Positions 1 to 11,139 of a stretch of 64,000 nt of DNA are shown here, piece by piece (position 1 is the first letter of the stretch; each line of letters begins with the position of its first letter). The notes beneath the pieces were generated by a model. It did not search any database. It had not been told where the DNA came from and saw only the letters and a program-made list of their open reading frames with translations. Source of the DNA: Paraescarpia echinospica (taxonomy: Eukaryota; Annelida; Polychaeta; Sabellida; Siboglinidae); assembly GCA_020002185.1 (NCBI GenBank), contig CM034533.1:35817179-35881178 (forward strand). The letters run 5' to 3'. A program made the translations under genes and the position numbers.

Positions 1-640
1 CGGCTGCTAGCTTTGTTGATAAATAACACAAGCACAGGCGTCGGCTATTCTAGCGTAAATTTTAGTGGTTAACCGGTTACACGATGCCTGAAATGGACGG
101 ATGTTGCGATCGTGACCATACTCAAATGATACTGTAAACAGAATGTTTGAGAAGTTGTTTTTGAGTGAACTACTTGCGACACAGAAAACGCCACTCGCGC
201 TGCGAAAACACACCACAAAAATAAGTGTCACAAATCTGTCTTTCTCTTCTGAAAGTATTAAAATATGTCGTGTTTAACTCCCTGTCACCGACATACCCGA
301 TTAGTATGTCCCAAACGCGAAATCCAACAATTGTGTGCAATTTGCGAATGTAACTCTATTCACATAGAGCAGACGAGCGGGAGTTATATTGCTGACGAAA
401 TCGCGCAAAGGTATACGGCATTTCAACGGTTTGTAGGCGGAGCTATCGTATCCTGACAGTGATTATTGTGAATAGAAGGGGATGGTTGTTGGATGGGGGT
501 TGAGGGAAAGCCGCTGGGAGGGCAGTCAGTTGAGGACCCAGAATGGGAAGTAGAGGCGAGGTATGGATGAGTTTGAGGAGTCTTCGCGAAATGTAAAAAA
601 GAGGGTATGTTGCACATTTGACGAAAGGAATATCACGTAC
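1..640. other. Left edge, no recognised gene
   Basis: Short open frames occur on both strands, the longest about 74 codons, but none has a recognisable domain, a biased composition or a splice context. I see no tandem repeat or mobile-element coding here. It may be intergenic or an old repeat. Confidence 0.4.
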
Positions 641-659
641 ATTATTAAAGAGGACGTAT

Positions 660-965
660 TATAAGTTGACGAATAAAAACTACTTGGAAGGTTTGGAAAG
701 AATTCAGTGGTACAGGGTTAATATGGGCCTAGTGACAGAGGGTTTGCAAAACAATTCAGTGGTACAAGGTTAATATAGGTCTAGTGGCCGATGTTTTGGA
801 AAGGATGCAGAGTTAGAGAGGTAAAGAGTCCAGGTTTGCAAAGAGTCCAGTGGTACATGGTTAATATCGACCTATGGAAAGAATCCAGTGGTTGATATGG
901 ACCTAGTAACCGATGGTTTGCAGAGCATCCAGTGGTTTAAAAGGTTAGTATAGGTATAGTCTAAT
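660..965. repeat. Degenerate minisatellite, about 50-60 bp period
   Basis: The phrase 'cagtggtac..ggttaatat' recurs at least four times, each time followed by a 'ctagtgacc.atg' phrase. The copies have diverged and spacing varies. No coding potential is seen. Confidence 0.6.
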
Positions 966-1379
966 AATATACAATAGGGCAACGTTGGACTTATTGAGGG
1001 AGGAGGGAGGAAAGGGGTGTTCAGGGGGAAAGTGGTGCTCAAGCGCCCAGCGTCACAGCCAGTGGCGTTGGGCCCCGGCTAGCCCTCTGTGGGTGAAACG
1101 TGAACAATTGTAGCCTGCCGGTAAATCGTAGAACACCCAGGTCAACTTTACCTCCCTGAGGTTCCGCCTGGGAAACCACTACCTTGCGGTTGTGGGCAAA
1201 CGAGGCTCTGACTATGGGAAGGAAAACCCCAACATTAAGCCTACTCCGGAGGGCCAACAACCCCCGCAGTTCAATAATTGTTCATCATCATCACTGTGCA
1301 GCCATAATGTCCCGTGGTTGGACGAATGCCTCAGCATGTCGTTTCCAAATTTGCCTGTCTTGCGAAATCCAATCATGTC
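966..1379. other. GC-richer non-coding stretch next to RTE fragment
   Basis: This segment is richer in G and C than its surroundings and has only short overlapping open frames. Its position at the 3' side of the minus-strand RTE fragment would fit retrotransposon untranslated sequence, but I recognise no protein in it. Confidence 0.3.
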
Positions 1380-2215
1380 CATCGGTTATCTCCTAGTCTG
1401 CTGATGTGCCCTGCCCAGGTCCACTTCTGTCTCTGCCCAGGTCCACTTCTGTCTTCTGATTGTTTCTATCATATCTAGGACCTTTGTCTTCTCCCTTACC
1501 CATATGTTTGCTTTTCTCTCCCGATATATGATGTTTAACATATTTCTTTCCATCTTTGTTTGTGCGGCTGTTAGCTTGTTCTTTGCCTGGATGGTGAGTG
1601 TCCATGTTTGCATGCCGAATGTCATCGCTGGAAGTACGCATGAGTTGTAGACTTAAACCTTTGAAGATGTCGTGGTGTTTGGCGAATGCTGTCCAGCCGG
1701 CGGTAACTCTTCTTTGAATCTCCTTGTCTTGGTTTTTGTCTGTGATACTGTATCGCTGTTCCAGATAGACGTAGCTTTCAACTTTCTCTATCTGCGTGAT
1801 GTTGATATTAGGGAGGTCAGTATTGCTTGAGTTTGCACCGAGTCGAAATCCTTCACATAGTAGACTGAATTTGAATTTAAGTTTCTGAATCCCGCTTGCT
1901 CTCGTGGTTGGTTTTCGTCGAGTGTCTTCTCTGGCCTATTCGTTAGTATCTTTGTGAGTAATTTGTAGATGTTTGATAACAGACTTATCGGTCTGTAGTT
2001 CTTTAAGTCTTTCTTATTTCCCTTCTTGGAGATTATCACTATCTTTGCGTTCTTCCATGCGGTGGGTATTCATTTTTCTGATAAGCATTTACTATTAGCC
2101 AGTGTCTTCGAAATGGTATATTCTCCTGCTTTCAATGTTTCAACGCTTACATGGTTGTTGCCTGATGTCTTCCCACTCTCCATATCTCTTAGCGCTGCTT
2201 CCACCTCCCATGGTA
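1380..2215 (-). mobile_element. RTE-like LINE fragment, RT region, internally deleted
   Basis: On the minus strand the 2215-1788 part reads as the start of a reverse transcriptase: a WEVEAALRDMESGKTSG-like stretch, then KNYRPISLLSNIYKLLTKI and a DENQPREQAGF motif, which are RTE/BovB-type signatures. The catalytic middle (fingers to FADD) is missing. The 1800-1380 part resumes with the C-terminal region (VESYVYLEQRYS, TAGWTAFAKH, MERNMLNI, WVREKTKV) in more than one frame. It is therefore internally deleted, frameshifted and inactive. Confidence 0.75.
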
Positions 2216-2339
2216 TTATAATTGTTACGGAAACTGAATGTGTGACTTCGCCAGCACATGCTGGAAGCGGTTATGACGAGGCGACGCTCCATATACATGA
2301 GGACATCAGATACATGGAAAGCATGACACCTCCGGATCA

Positions 2340-2588
2340 AAGCCAATCGTACGTTCGGCAGCCGAGAGCGTCGCTGACTGGACCAAAGGAAACTGTAAAT
2401 ATAGGATGTTGGAACGTGAGAACGCTATATTCAATAAACAAATCAGCATAACGTGCAAAAGAAATGGATAAATACAAAATCGATAACATGGGCATTAGCG
2501 AATCCAGATGGACAGAACACGGGAAAGACAAGTTGAACACTGGAGAGGGTGTTATTTTCTCTGGGAGAGAAGACAACATACACAGACG
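2340..2588 (+). mobile_element. LINE endonuclease fragment, left part of split element
   Basis: Plus-strand translation gives an apurinic endonuclease start: VNIGCWNVRTLYSINKSA, a stop, then MDKYKIDNMGISESRWTEHG and VIFSGREDNIH. The ISESRW glutamate is the usual catalytic metal-binding position. The SGREDN style matches the LINE group whose RT resumes at 6800, so the two pieces were probably one element before CR1 inserted between them. At least one in-frame stop makes it inactive. Confidence 0.7.
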
Positions 2589-2662
2589 CTTTAACAAGAT
2601 TTAACAAGATTGCGACCCAGAGAATTAACTCTAGGTGGCAGGTGGACAAGGAAGCCTTTGGC

Positions 2663-3320
2663 TTATCGAGAGTCCGACCCTTTTATGTATGTGTATCCCG
2701 CCCTTCTGAGGTATGTGTCGATTTCATTTTTAAACATATTCACGCTACTAGCACCCACACAATCAGCAGATAATCTGTTCCATTCATTTACAGTCCTTTG
2801 TGAAAATGAAAACTTTCTTATATCTAATCTACACTGCTTCTTTGCTAATGTAACTTCATGTCCTCTAGTCCTTCTATCTTTCTTAACTGTGAAAAAAATA
2901 TTTCTATCAATATTTTCATAACCATTCAATATTTTAAACACTTCTATCTGATCTCCTTTCAATCTCTTGGTCTCTAGTGTTGTTAAACCGCATTTTTAGG
3001 CGTATTTCGTAACTAAGATCCCTCAGTTTTGGTATCATTTTAGTTGCTCTCCTCTGCACTCTTTCTAGCATATCTATGTCCTTCCTGCGATATGGCCTCC
3101 ACGCTTGAATACAATATTCTAAATGAGGCCTAACTATTGTTTTGTACAGCGGTATTATTAGCTCTTTTTCCTTATACGTTATGTTTCGCCTAATTAATCC
3201 AAGGATTTGATTTCCCTTTGAAGCTGCAATTCCGCACTCCTCTGAAACCTTCATATCAGCACTAATGGTTAACCCTAAGTCCTTTTCTTTTATAGTAGTA
3301 CTTAGTACTGTACCCCCCAT
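2663..3320 (-). pseudogene. CR1 ORF2 C-terminal region, two frames
   Basis: The frame 3320-2934 reads EKDLGLTISADMKVSEE, GNQILGLIRRNITYKEKE and RPHLEYCIQAWRPYRRKD, the thumb/C-terminal block of CR1 RT. It shifts frame near 2960 to the frame ending at 2663, with FKILNGYENID, RGHEVTLAKK and FSFSQRTVNEWNRL. Order and spacing match CR1 relatives, so this is the continuation of the RT core upstream. Confidence 0.8.
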
Positions 3321-3324
3321 TGTA

Positions 3325-4918
3325 TATTCTACCTATTCGTTCCCATGTCCTGTGTGGAGGCATTTACATTTCCCAAAATTGAACAGCATTTGCCACTTTT
3401 CAGACCATTTGATCAACCTGTCAAGATCATCTTGTAAATGCTGTTTATCTCCATCACTTTTAATCCTTCTAAACATTTTGTATCATCCGCAAATTTCAAC
3501 ACCTTGCTTGTTATTTCATCATCCAAATCGTTGATATATATTAAGAATAATATAGGTCCTAATACTGATCCCTGTGGTACTCCACTCAATACCGATTTCC
3601 AGTTTGAAGCCTCCCCATCAACTACTACACGTTGTCTTCTGTCAATCAGCCATTGTTCTATCCAGTTAATTATACCATTTCCTATGCCATGGGCCTTTAG
3701 TTTAAGCAGTAATCTTTGATGTGGTAGTATGTCGAAAGCTTTTTGAAAATCTAAGTAGACGATATCTACTGGTGATCCCTCATCTACCTACTTAGTGATG
3801 TCTTCCAAAAAACATAACATATTTGTTAAGTATGACCTCGCTTTAAAAAAACCATGTTGAGATGGGTTTATCAAGTTTTGTTTAACAAGAAAATCCACCA
3901 TGTGATCTTTAATTAGTCTTTCTAATAATTTGCAAATCACTGATGTTAAACTCACTGGTCTATAGTTCTCTGACTTGTTTCTCGAACCTTTTTTAAATAA
4001 CGGTATAATGTTTGCCTCTTTCCATTCTAAAGGAACCACTCCCTCTTCTAATGACAAGTTGAAAACTGTTGCAAGCGGTACGCTAATTTGTTCTACAATT
4101 TCCAATAGTAGTTTGGGTGGAATACCATCCACTCCAGGTGATATATTATCCTTCATAGCCCTTATTTTCTTAGCTACCATTTCCGGGGTTACAATTAATT
4201 GTCCTAAATAGTCTGAATCTGCCCCCTTGAACTTAGCCTCTGGTACTGGCAGTGAACTAATATCTTCCCTGGTAAACACTGAACTAAAGTACTCATTCAG
4301 GTCTTCTGCCATTAAGAATCCCTCTGATATTATATTTCCAGCACTATCTTCTAGAGGACCGACCTTATCTTGAACTTTCTGTTTGCTTCGAACATACGCA
4401 TACAAACTCTTGCTGTCATGTTTTATATTACTAGCTAATTGTTGTTCATAGCTTCTCTTTGAATTTCTAATTTCAGCTGTAGCTTGGTTAAGTGCTTCTT
4501 TATAACTGTTGTAGTCTTCATCATTTCCAGTACATCTATATGACTTCCACATCATTTGTTTATACTTAATTTTTCTAATGGCTTCTTTCGATAAGTGTTT
4601 CTTTTTGGACCGTTTCCCTTGTTTTTTGAAGGGTACAAATTTATTGACTATGCACTTAATTTCACTCTTTAATATATTCCAGCATTCTGTTGCTGTCTTA
4701 TTTTTCAGTGTGTTATTCCAGTCTATCTTTGCTAAATATGTCCTCATGTCCTTATACCTTCCTTTGTGGAAATTTCTCCTATACTGCTTTTTACTATTCC
4801 TTTCTGATTTTACTTTGATTGTAAAATGTATCTGGTTGTGATCGTTACTCCCCAGTGGCTCATATATCTTGACATTGTCAACTAATTCATTCTGTGAGGA
4901 CAAAACTATGTCTAACAC
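3325..4918 (-). pseudogene. CR1 ORF2 reverse transcriptase core, one stop
   Basis: The 376-codon frame (4918-3788) covers the linker (HLSKEAIRKIKYKQMMW) and RT blocks 0-2 (SPGVDGIPPKLL, PLFKKGSRNKSENYRPVSLTS). A TAG near 3790 takes the place of what is usually a Trp or Lys just before VDEGSPVDIVYLDFQKAFD. The same frame then continues with the catalytic LDFQKAFD, GVPQGSVLGPILF and LKFADDTK motifs down to about 3480. All three catalytic Asp positions remain, so the stop and the later frameshift near 3330 are the visible lesions. Confidence 0.8.
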
Positions 4919-5583
4919 ATTTCACCCCTGGTTGGATCTAGCACATGTTGAGAAAGGAAAGTATCTTGAACTAAAACTAAAAACTTGTGGTCCTCACTCC
5001 CCATACTCTGTAGAAATTTCCATTGTATATGCCCGTGGTTAAAATCCCCCATAATAATACAGTCCCGTTTGCTTACTTCCCTTATAGCGTTTTGTATTTT
5101 TTCATCCTCTTCTATGCTTATGTTTGGACTTCGATAAACTAACCCAACTGTTAACGTTGAGTTTCCTGTAACTATGTTACACCAAACAGCTTCTACGCAA
5201 TCTGCTTCTCTTTCTAATTTTATTTCATAAGCCTGGATAGATTCTTTAATATATAAAATAACTCCACCTCCCTTTCTTCCTATTCTATCTTTTCTAAACA
5301 TTACATATCCTGTCAGTCCCAATTCAGCATCTGATATATCGGTGGTGGTCCAGGATTCGGTTATACCTATTATATGAGGGTCAATATCTTCTACCATAAT
5401 GTTTAGTTCATTTCTTTTGTTTACTATACTCCTTGCATTTAAACAAACACATTTATATCCAGCTTCAGAAGAGTTTTCCAGACTGTTATTTGCTGATTTA
5501 TTTGTGCTGTCTTTATCTATGCCTCCATTTTCATGCTTTTCTGTGAGTCCCCCCTGCGAATCTAGTTTAAATAGAGGCAACAT
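4800..5583 (-). pseudogene. CR1 ORF2 endonuclease (APE) domain, frameshifted
   Basis: The frame from 5583 to 4912 carries the exonuclease/endonuclease/phosphatase signatures: LNARSIVNKRNELN, GITESW with the catalytic Glu, GGGVILYIK, and IIMGDFNH with the GDFN motif. It ends at a stop near 4912. The last endonuclease block, GSNDHNQI with the terminal SDH-type Asp-His pair, continues in the next frame at about 4850. One frameshift therefore separates the two catalytic halves. Confidence 0.8.
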
Positions 5584-6790
5584 GTCCCACTGTCAACAGA
5601 TCGCAGCAGGTTCTCTGAGAAAACTGCTGCCCCCTTTCCACTAAGATGGAGGCCATCTCTCATGTACATATCTTCCCTCCCAGCAAAGTATCCCCATAAA
5701 TCTGTGAATCCCACCCCCTCTTCTTCACACATCTGCTCAACTATTGCGTTGATCGCCATCCTCTTGCAGTTTCTATACGTTGCCCCCTTCCTCCCATTAC
5801 TGGCAACATTCCTGACAGAATAACCTGTTCAACTCTTGTCTTCTTTAGCTTCCTCACTAACTGTCTATACTTCTGTACTATCGCAGTTGTTCCCTCCCTG
5901 TCTGCATTATTTGTTTCTACATGTACCAGTATAGACCCCCCCTTGCCATGTCCCAATACCTTCTCTACCCTGTCAGTCACATGTTCAATCCTAGCCCCCG
6001 GTAGACAAACAACGACATCCTTCTCCTCGCTCAGTGTCTTGTCCGTCTTTCTCATAATGGAGTCACCCATAAACACCCTCTCTTTCCTCATTGCCCCCTC
6101 AATCACTGCCTTAGAATAGCTCCTTCTTCGGTTTGCATCTGTCTGGTTGTTGTCTTTCCCCCTGTCGTCTTCTCTCCTGTCACATTCTCTTCCGATCCAT
6201 TCTTTCCTGTCGCTTTTTCTCTTGTCACCTTTCCTCCTGTCAGCGTCCCTTTTATCGACTTCTCATCTATCACATTTGCTCTCACTTCCTTTCGTCCCTT
6301 CTCATTTTCTTCTCTCCTCTCCCGTCTCATCTTCCCTCCCACTTTCTCCACGGTCACTTTCTTCCCTGTCACCTTCACGCTTGTCACGTTTTCTGTTGTC
6401 GATTTTCTTCTTACCCTCCAATCATCTTCCCTCCTCTCAATCTCCTTTCCTCAGTTTTCTTGCCATTGCTATTCTCCTTCAGTCTTGCAGTATTCTCACC
6501 TCTCTCCCTGTCGTCTCTCTCCATTCGACCTGCCTCCTTGCTAATTCCCATCTCCATTCCTTTCACAATATATGTCAACCTAATTATCTCCTTCTACAGA
6601 CACTCCACCTTCCAACACCCAATGCACTGAAAGATGAATCCTTCCTCCATGGTTTCTGCCCATGACTTCCCACAGCCGGACAATGCAAAATCTACCCAGC
6701 TGTGGCAGTGATCGCACACCAAGTGTCGCTTTGCCTTGACTTGCCGCTTACAAGGCGCCACATCCCGATCAGAATTTATTTAATAACTTA
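5562..6790 (-). pseudogene. CR1 ORF1: zinc finger, Lys-rich linker, SGNH esterase
   Basis: The 5' part (about 6760-6660) encodes a small cysteine/histidine cluster of CDHCHSW...C...FQCIGC form, like the PHD/ESSO-type finger of CR1 ORF1. A Lys/Glu/Thr-rich linker follows (6387-6103). The 3' part (6106-5562) is an SGNH/GDSL esterase-like domain, with block I as MGDSIM and block V as DGLHLSGKG. The block III region reads HVETNN, where relatives I know of have HVGTNN, so a conserved Gly may be lost. The domain changes frame near 5750, and the zinc-finger part has stops, so no intact protein is made. Confidence 0.7.
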
Positions 6791-6799
6791 ACTAACTGA

Positions 6800-8225
6800 C
6801 ACTGAGTGGCAATGATGATAGCAGAATTGTTGAAAGCAGACATGACGACACCAGAGAATTGGGTCCTAAGCTTATTCAAAACAATATGGGAACAAAAAAA
6901 AGTACCAAAGACGTGGAAACAGGGACTGATTGTTAAAATACCAAAGAAAGGTAACCTTACAGAGTGCGGAAATTGGAGAGGAATTACTGTAACATCTGTC
7001 CCCAGTAAAGTGTTCGGAACATAATAGACAGACTAAGAGATGGAGTTGACAACAAGTTGAGAGATGAACAAGCAGGTTTCAGAAGAGGACGAAGCACAGT
7101 TGAGCAGATATTCATCCTTCGAAACATAATAGAACAGGTAGCGGAACTGCAAGCAACGATATATGTAACTTTTGTAGACTTCGAAAAGGCATTTAACTCC
7201 GTGCACTAAGAGAGCCTTTGGGGAATTATGGCGAGCTACGGAATCCCACACAAGATAATCCGAATGGTCGAGATTTTGTATGAGGACAGTAAGTGTGCAG
7301 TGTTAGATGAAGGTGAACAATCTGACTGGTTCAAGGTAAAAACTGGAACTAAGCAAGGAAACGTAATGTCCGGATATCTTTTCTTGATGGTAATCGACTG
7401 GATAATGAGGAAAACAACTGAAGAAAGCAACACAGGGATAACTGATTGATGACTTGGACTTCGCAGATGACATTGCGCTTATGTCATCAAGTTACAGACA
7501 CGTGCAAACAAAGGCAACAACGATTAATGCATTTGCATAAAAAACTGGCCTAAAAGTCAATAAAAAGAAAACAGAAGTACTGAGGATAAACAGCAATGCA
7601 ACGACATAATACAGATTGATGACCAACAACTGAATGAAGTAGATAAATATACATACCTTGGCGTAAACGTCAGCAAGCAAGATGGAAGGTGTGATGATAT
7701 TATCAACAGAATATGAAAAGCAAGGACATCATTCATAAAACACAAGCATATATGAAGCTCAAATGTATACACATTGAAAACTAAACTCCGATTATACAAT
7801 ACTCTGGTCAAATCAGTGTTATTGTATGGATGTGAAACATGGAAAGTAAACAAAAGCGACAACAAAAAACTTGACATTTTTCAATTCAACTGTCTCAGAA
7901 GAATAAAAAAATTTAGATGGCCAGCAGCAATTTAAAAAAAAACATTGAGAATATAACAGCAGAAGAGAAGATCAGAACATAAGTACAGAGAAGAAGGTGG
8001 AATTGGATCGGGCATGTGCTGAGAAAGAAAGACCACAACCACTGCCTGACAGCACTGACATGGACGCCGGAAGGAACAAGAAAAGTTGGTGGACCAAAAA
8101 CAACGTGGAGAACCACAGTGGAAAAAGAACGACAACAACTGGGCTGGGCAACTTGGATCAAAGCGAGACACAGCCGTTGACAGGGCAAGGACCTATTGAA
8201 GAATGACTAAAACTGAGATTAAAAT
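6800..8225 (+). mobile_element. Plus-strand LINE, RT part, decayed
   Basis: Translation in several frames gives WKQGLIVKIPKKGNLTECGNWRGIT, DEQAGFRRGRSTVEQIFILRNII, VTFVDFEKAFNSVH, then a stop at 7207, GIPHKIIRMVEILYED, VKTGTKQGNVMSG, DFADDIALMSS, KYTYLGVNVSKQDG, VLLYGCETWK and LDIFQFNCLRRI. These are RT blocks and the C-terminal region of an APE-type LINE. Several stops and frameshifts make it inactive. The clade is uncertain (RTE/Nimb-like). The piece starts directly where the CR1 element ends, and the endonuclease at 2340-2588 is its probable 5' part, with a few hundred residues missing between. Confidence 0.75.
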
Positions 8226-8307
8226 AAGGAGGTATTTGAATATGGGTCATACGGGACTGGTAAAATGGGACGACTGTGGGCCTAGAGAAGGAGACGACAC
8301 AACGCAC

Positions 8308-9026
8308 CTTACGCCGGAGGGAGATGATACGGACCTGATGATGAGGTTCTTGTTCTCCAACTCCATCTCGAGCTCGTGCACGCGTCCCTTGCAGTAGGAC
8401 AACTCTTCCTTCAGCAGCATCAGTTCCGTGTCACGGTCGCCCTGCGAGAGATCTCGCGGCGAGGCCACGTCCACGTCTCGCGAGAACGACATCTCATGGT
8501 CGGGCAGCGGCGGGAACATGTCGGGCGGCGGGAAGATGCCAAATGTGCCGGGCGAGTCCTGCGACTGGCTGTGGTCGGGATTCGCGTCGTACGACCCGGT
8601 GAAGTACGGCGCGCTCGCCGGCCGACGGTGTTCCTTCGCCAGGGACGTGATGACGCTGCCAGACGCGTAGTCCGTCTGCGTGTCTGGCATGATGGCCAGT
8701 CGCGGCTGGAACTCGGTCGCCAGCGGGTTGTAGGCGGTGTTGGCGGCAAGCTTCTGGTGGTGACCGTCGCACGTGACCGCTGCCTTCAGACCGCCGATGT
8801 CGACGTCGTGTTGGACGACCTTCGAGTGCAGCTCGTTCAGCTTGAAGCTGTTATGTTTAATCTGCGATTGCAGGCAGTCAAGAAGTTGTTTGCAGTCTGA
8901 GTCCGCTTGTGAGTTAGTGTCGTTCGTATCGTCTTGGAGTTTGCTGTAAATCTGGTAGATTTGACTTCCTTGTTCCCTGATCTTTTTCTCTAATTCAGAC
9001 AGTTGATGGGCAAATGCAGAGATCAT
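8308..9026 (-). CDS. Coiled-coil protein, probable 5' exon
   Basis: An ATG at 9026 opens a GC-rich frame with strong coding bias. If not spliced it runs to a stop at 8247 (259 residues). A strong donor (AAG|GTGCGT) at 8308 and the fall in GC beyond it suggest that splicing is more likely and that the last 20 codons are intronic. Residues 1-85 are heptad-like (HQLSELEKKIREQGSQIYQIY, CKQLLDCLQSQIKHNSFKLNELHSKVV). A Pro/Asp-rich linker with FPPPDMFPPLPDHE follows, then a second coiled coil (LMLLKEELSYCKGRVHELEMELENK). No family is recognised. Adaptor or cytoskeletal roles are possible but not shown. Any later exons would lie left of 8308, where only retrotransposons are visible. Confidence 0.6.
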
Positions 9027-9100
9027 CGTAAAACTCACGTTTTGCCAGACGAACCAAACCGATCTTCCATTTGCTTGCCCACAATACAGCCGCGCCTGGA

Positions 9101-9108
9101 TGACGTCA
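9101..9108. promoter_or_regulatory. Palindromic CRE (TGACGTCA)
   Basis: A perfect TGACGTCA sits about 75 bp upstream of the coiled-coil ATG at 9026, within a short GC-rich patch. This is the consensus CREB/ATF site and usually works close to transcription starts. The site is seen directly; promoter activity is inferred. No TATA box is evident. Confidence 0.5.
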
Positions 9109-9149
9109 GACGTACCACCAAATTCATACGTCATAAACACGCGTACACA

Positions 9150-10517
9150 AATCCCGGTATTTTCATTGAATAGGCGGTAAGATACATACTTTTCTTAACT
9201 CGATCCTCGAAATTGCATTGCGCTAGGTGCGCTTTACATTTGGCAAACCCTGTCAATTATGACGCCTTGCTACAGCGGACGCTTACGTTTAACGACGCGT
9301 AACAATGACACGTACTACGTAGTACGTTTCTCAAGCGCCATACGTCAGCTGTCAGTCGCGTCCTAAGAGTGTGTCATATCGTTCCGAAATCTTTAAAGTC
9401 GGTGCTTGTTTTTGGTAGTACGTTTCGCAAAAGCCTATGTTAAGGGACACTCACAAGATAGCGGTATAGCCCAACACGTCGGGTTATTATTATTTAGCCA
9501 AAATCAGCTATGTTCAAATTTTACTAATGATGATTTTATTAAACTGATTGCGAATATTATATGAAATATTCACTCATTACACGTGAGTAGGGTGTGAGTA
9601 ACCAGTTAATCGACGAGTTAGATCTATTGAGAATACAGCTTGAAACAAAGGGCCAAGTTTGGGCGTTAGTTACTACCAACTGCAACAACATTCCTGTTGA
9701 CAATTTTCGACGCTGCGCCGCCGTAACTTCAGTTTCGAGACTCCACTCATGATATCGGAAGGGGGGTTGCAGTAGAAACATTTTTGCAGCGACGTTCAAA
9801 AGGGGCACGCAACGTGGACACATTCCAGAGGTCTAGCGGGCACGCCACAGTTGCGCAGGCACAGCGCGGCCATATTCTAAAGCTCTAGGGGAGGTTAGGG
9901 TTAAATGGCACGTACCTCCAAGCCCCCTGAATCCGCCAGTATGCATGCTCGTGAAAGTGGTATTCAGCTAGTTCTAAACTAATGTCTTTGTTATCACCAG
10001 AATCTTTGTAGATGTAGACATAACCAGGTACAGCCAACTCTTTTATTCTGCTCAACCGGTTACACATTGAACGGTCGGTCAATTATAATTGACCTCGTGC
10101 CTCGGCAGCATTCTAAACAATCATAACTACATGCAAGTTTCTCGTTATACCTACCACACACGTTAACGAAAAAATTGTACTATTAATCTAAAATTATAAA
10201 CGTGCTTCATCGATTGCAATATGTATTTACAATAAGAATACAAACTTAACACCGGTTAGCTACAAATAGAACATAATTATGTGAAAGTGGCAAACGAAGC
10301 AGTACATAAAACTAACTACCCGCGTCTACAAAAATATAAGAACTTGTATTATTATGCTATGACATTGCAAGAAACACTGTTCTATTATCACCTGTTTATC
10401 GAAGTGCATTTACATTGACTTCGTTGCTATGGATTGCGCTTGATTTGGTGATGTCGTAATGCAAAATTACTATGAATACACCCATTTCCATTTACGCTTA
10501 ACATCACAACAACGTCG

Positions 10518-10551
<34 letters not shown>

Positions 10552-10560
10552 ACATTTCAA
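9150..10560. other. Intergenic, no confident gene
   Basis: AT-rich sequence with short minus-strand frames at 9557-9823 and 9885-10082 that have no recognisable domain. A (TA)n run lies at 10519-10548. Nothing else is supported. Confidence 0.4.
10519..10548. repeat. (TA)n microsatellite
   Basis: About 14 uninterrupted TA dinucleotides. Confidence 0.9.
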
Positions 10561-11139
10561 CCAATTTATCAAAAGACCAACCAAAACAACACACCCGACC
10601 TCAAGGCATAGAGGTGTTGACATAACGCTGAACCATGCAAGGATGCATTCCCACCGGGCGACAAGTTCCCGGATGTGTACAGCCTATCCCCTAGGGACAA
10701 CACTGCCGTGTATATGATGTCAGGCAGTATCACATCATAATCAAAGCGCACCAGATGTGTACGTACAGCTGTGTTAACGCATCTTTCTTCTCAACACGCC
10801 AGTGCTGCCGAGTTTAAACCGATTTTGGCACACGTTAAATCAGAATGCAAAGGGAATGAACGGCGAAGCTCCGATAATATAAAGAAAATAATATTAGTAT
10901 ATAATATAATATGAACAGTAGGTATATCACGAATGAAGTTAAAACTTTACGACTATCAATGGCACAGATCACCGGGTAGTGATGCAAGGCTCTGTCTCGT
11001 GGGACAATGTTCATCTTTAGCTGTTTCTGGTTTATCGCCTGAACGACAACTTGCCCGCTTAATCTCCTGGTTCCTGTTCTTAGTCTTGACACCCTTGGTG
11101 AGTATCAAAGTGAAATGATCTATATCACTTCCGGACATA
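10561..11139. other. Intergenic, weak open frames
   Basis: A 60-codon minus-strand frame at 10569-10751 and two overlapping frames at 10835-11210 have no recognised domain. A coding exon cannot be excluded, but there is no splice or homology support. Confidence 0.3.

Larger units (their letters stand above)
2588..6795 (-). mobile_element. CR1-type LINE, nearly full length, inactive
   Basis: Read on the minus strand, the element runs from an ORF1 with zinc-finger and SGNH-esterase regions (about 6790-5562), through a linked endonuclease (5583-4800) and reverse transcriptase (to about 3330), to an RT C-terminal region ending at 2663. It finishes in a short direct repeat: ATCTTGTTAA occurs twice at the 3' end (plus strand 2588-2615), the usual CR1 tail style. 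It lies between the endonuclease piece and the RT piece of a plus-strand LINE. Frameshifts and stops in both ORFs show it is dead, but the divergence looks moderate. Confidence 0.85.

Noticed and set aside
1380..2588. Twin-priming (5' inversion) of one RTE element, since an RT piece on minus faces an endonuclease piece on plus
   Set aside because: The endonuclease style (SGREDN) fits the plus-strand LINE at 6800-8225, not the RTE-type RT (LDENQPREQAGF). A nested CR1 insertion explains the layout better.
8376..8900. A 174-codon Arg/Val-rich plus-strand ORF
   Set aside because: Shadow of the GC-rich coiled-coil exon; no domain and no splice or start context.
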